6,503 nt of DNA from Acidobacteriaceae bacterium (lineage in GTDB: Bacteria; Acidobacteriota; Terriglobia; Terriglobales; Acidobacteriaceae), in the NCBI GenBank assembly GCA_003133425.1, contig PKXI01000200.1, positions 1 through 6,503 of the forward strand, given 5' to 3'. The notes beneath the pieces are model-generated. The model was not told the DNA's origin and did no database searches. It saw nothing but the letters and a program-made list of their open reading frames with translations. The position numbers were made by a program, and so were the translations under genes. Positions 6,468-6,503 of the stretch are shown piece by piece (position 1 is the stretch's first letter; every line of letters begins with the position of its first letter).

Positions 6468-6503
6468 AGTAGGTCTATTGTTAAAAATGGATAAATTCGC
6501 ATG

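Noticed and set aside
6487..6503. Possible start of a new plus-strand gene (ATG at 6487 or at 6501)
   Set aside because: Only five codons or one codon are visible, there is no ribosome-binding site before 6487, and nothing identifies a product.

Overview
The window is about 6.5 kb of GC-rich bacterial chromosome with four complete protein genes. Three lie on the minus strand and one on the plus strand. The best guess for the source is a soil-type Acidobacteriota (Acidobacteriaceae-like). This rests on the very large secreted PIG-L/NEW3/amidotransferase-like protein, a type I associate with that phylum and with Bacteroidota, and on the short palindromic and heptameric repeats between genes. 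No marker gene is present, so the taxonomic call is an inference.

Layout from left to right. Positions 1-62 may hold the last codons of a convergent gene (weak). Positions 59-688 (minus) encode MsrQ, the haem-binding membrane subunit of the periplasmic methionine sulfoxide reductase. Positions 689-829 form an unusually long gap between msrQ and msrP, with a palindromic repeat and a six-unit heptamer array. Positions 830-1825 (minus) encode MsrP, the Tat-exported molybdenum catalytic subunit. Positions 1826-2058 hold a candidate alternative-sigma (ECF-like) promoter for msrP and a second, inverted copy of the palindromic repeat. Positions 2059-3495 (minus) encode a 12-TM APC-superfamily amino-acid permease. 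After a 41-bp divergent spacer, 3537-6404 (plus) encodes a 955-residue exported PIG-L deacetylase-family protein. Positions 6405-6503 are AT-richer, with a 10-bp-stem hairpin and no supportable gene.

How the genes work together. MsrQ passes electrons from the respiratory chain or cytosolic flavin carriers to MsrP, which reduces methionine sulfoxide in envelope proteins. The permease may form a separate unit ending at the second palindrome. It is divergent from the PIG-L gene, and the two could share regulation through the very short spacer. No functional link between the permease, the PIG-L protein and MsrPQ is visible.

I see no complete new multi-gene system. The points most worth checking are the paired palindromic repeats, the heptamer array that begins exactly at the msrP stop codon, the ECF-like promoter before msrP, and the unknown substrate of the three-part secreted PIG-L protein.
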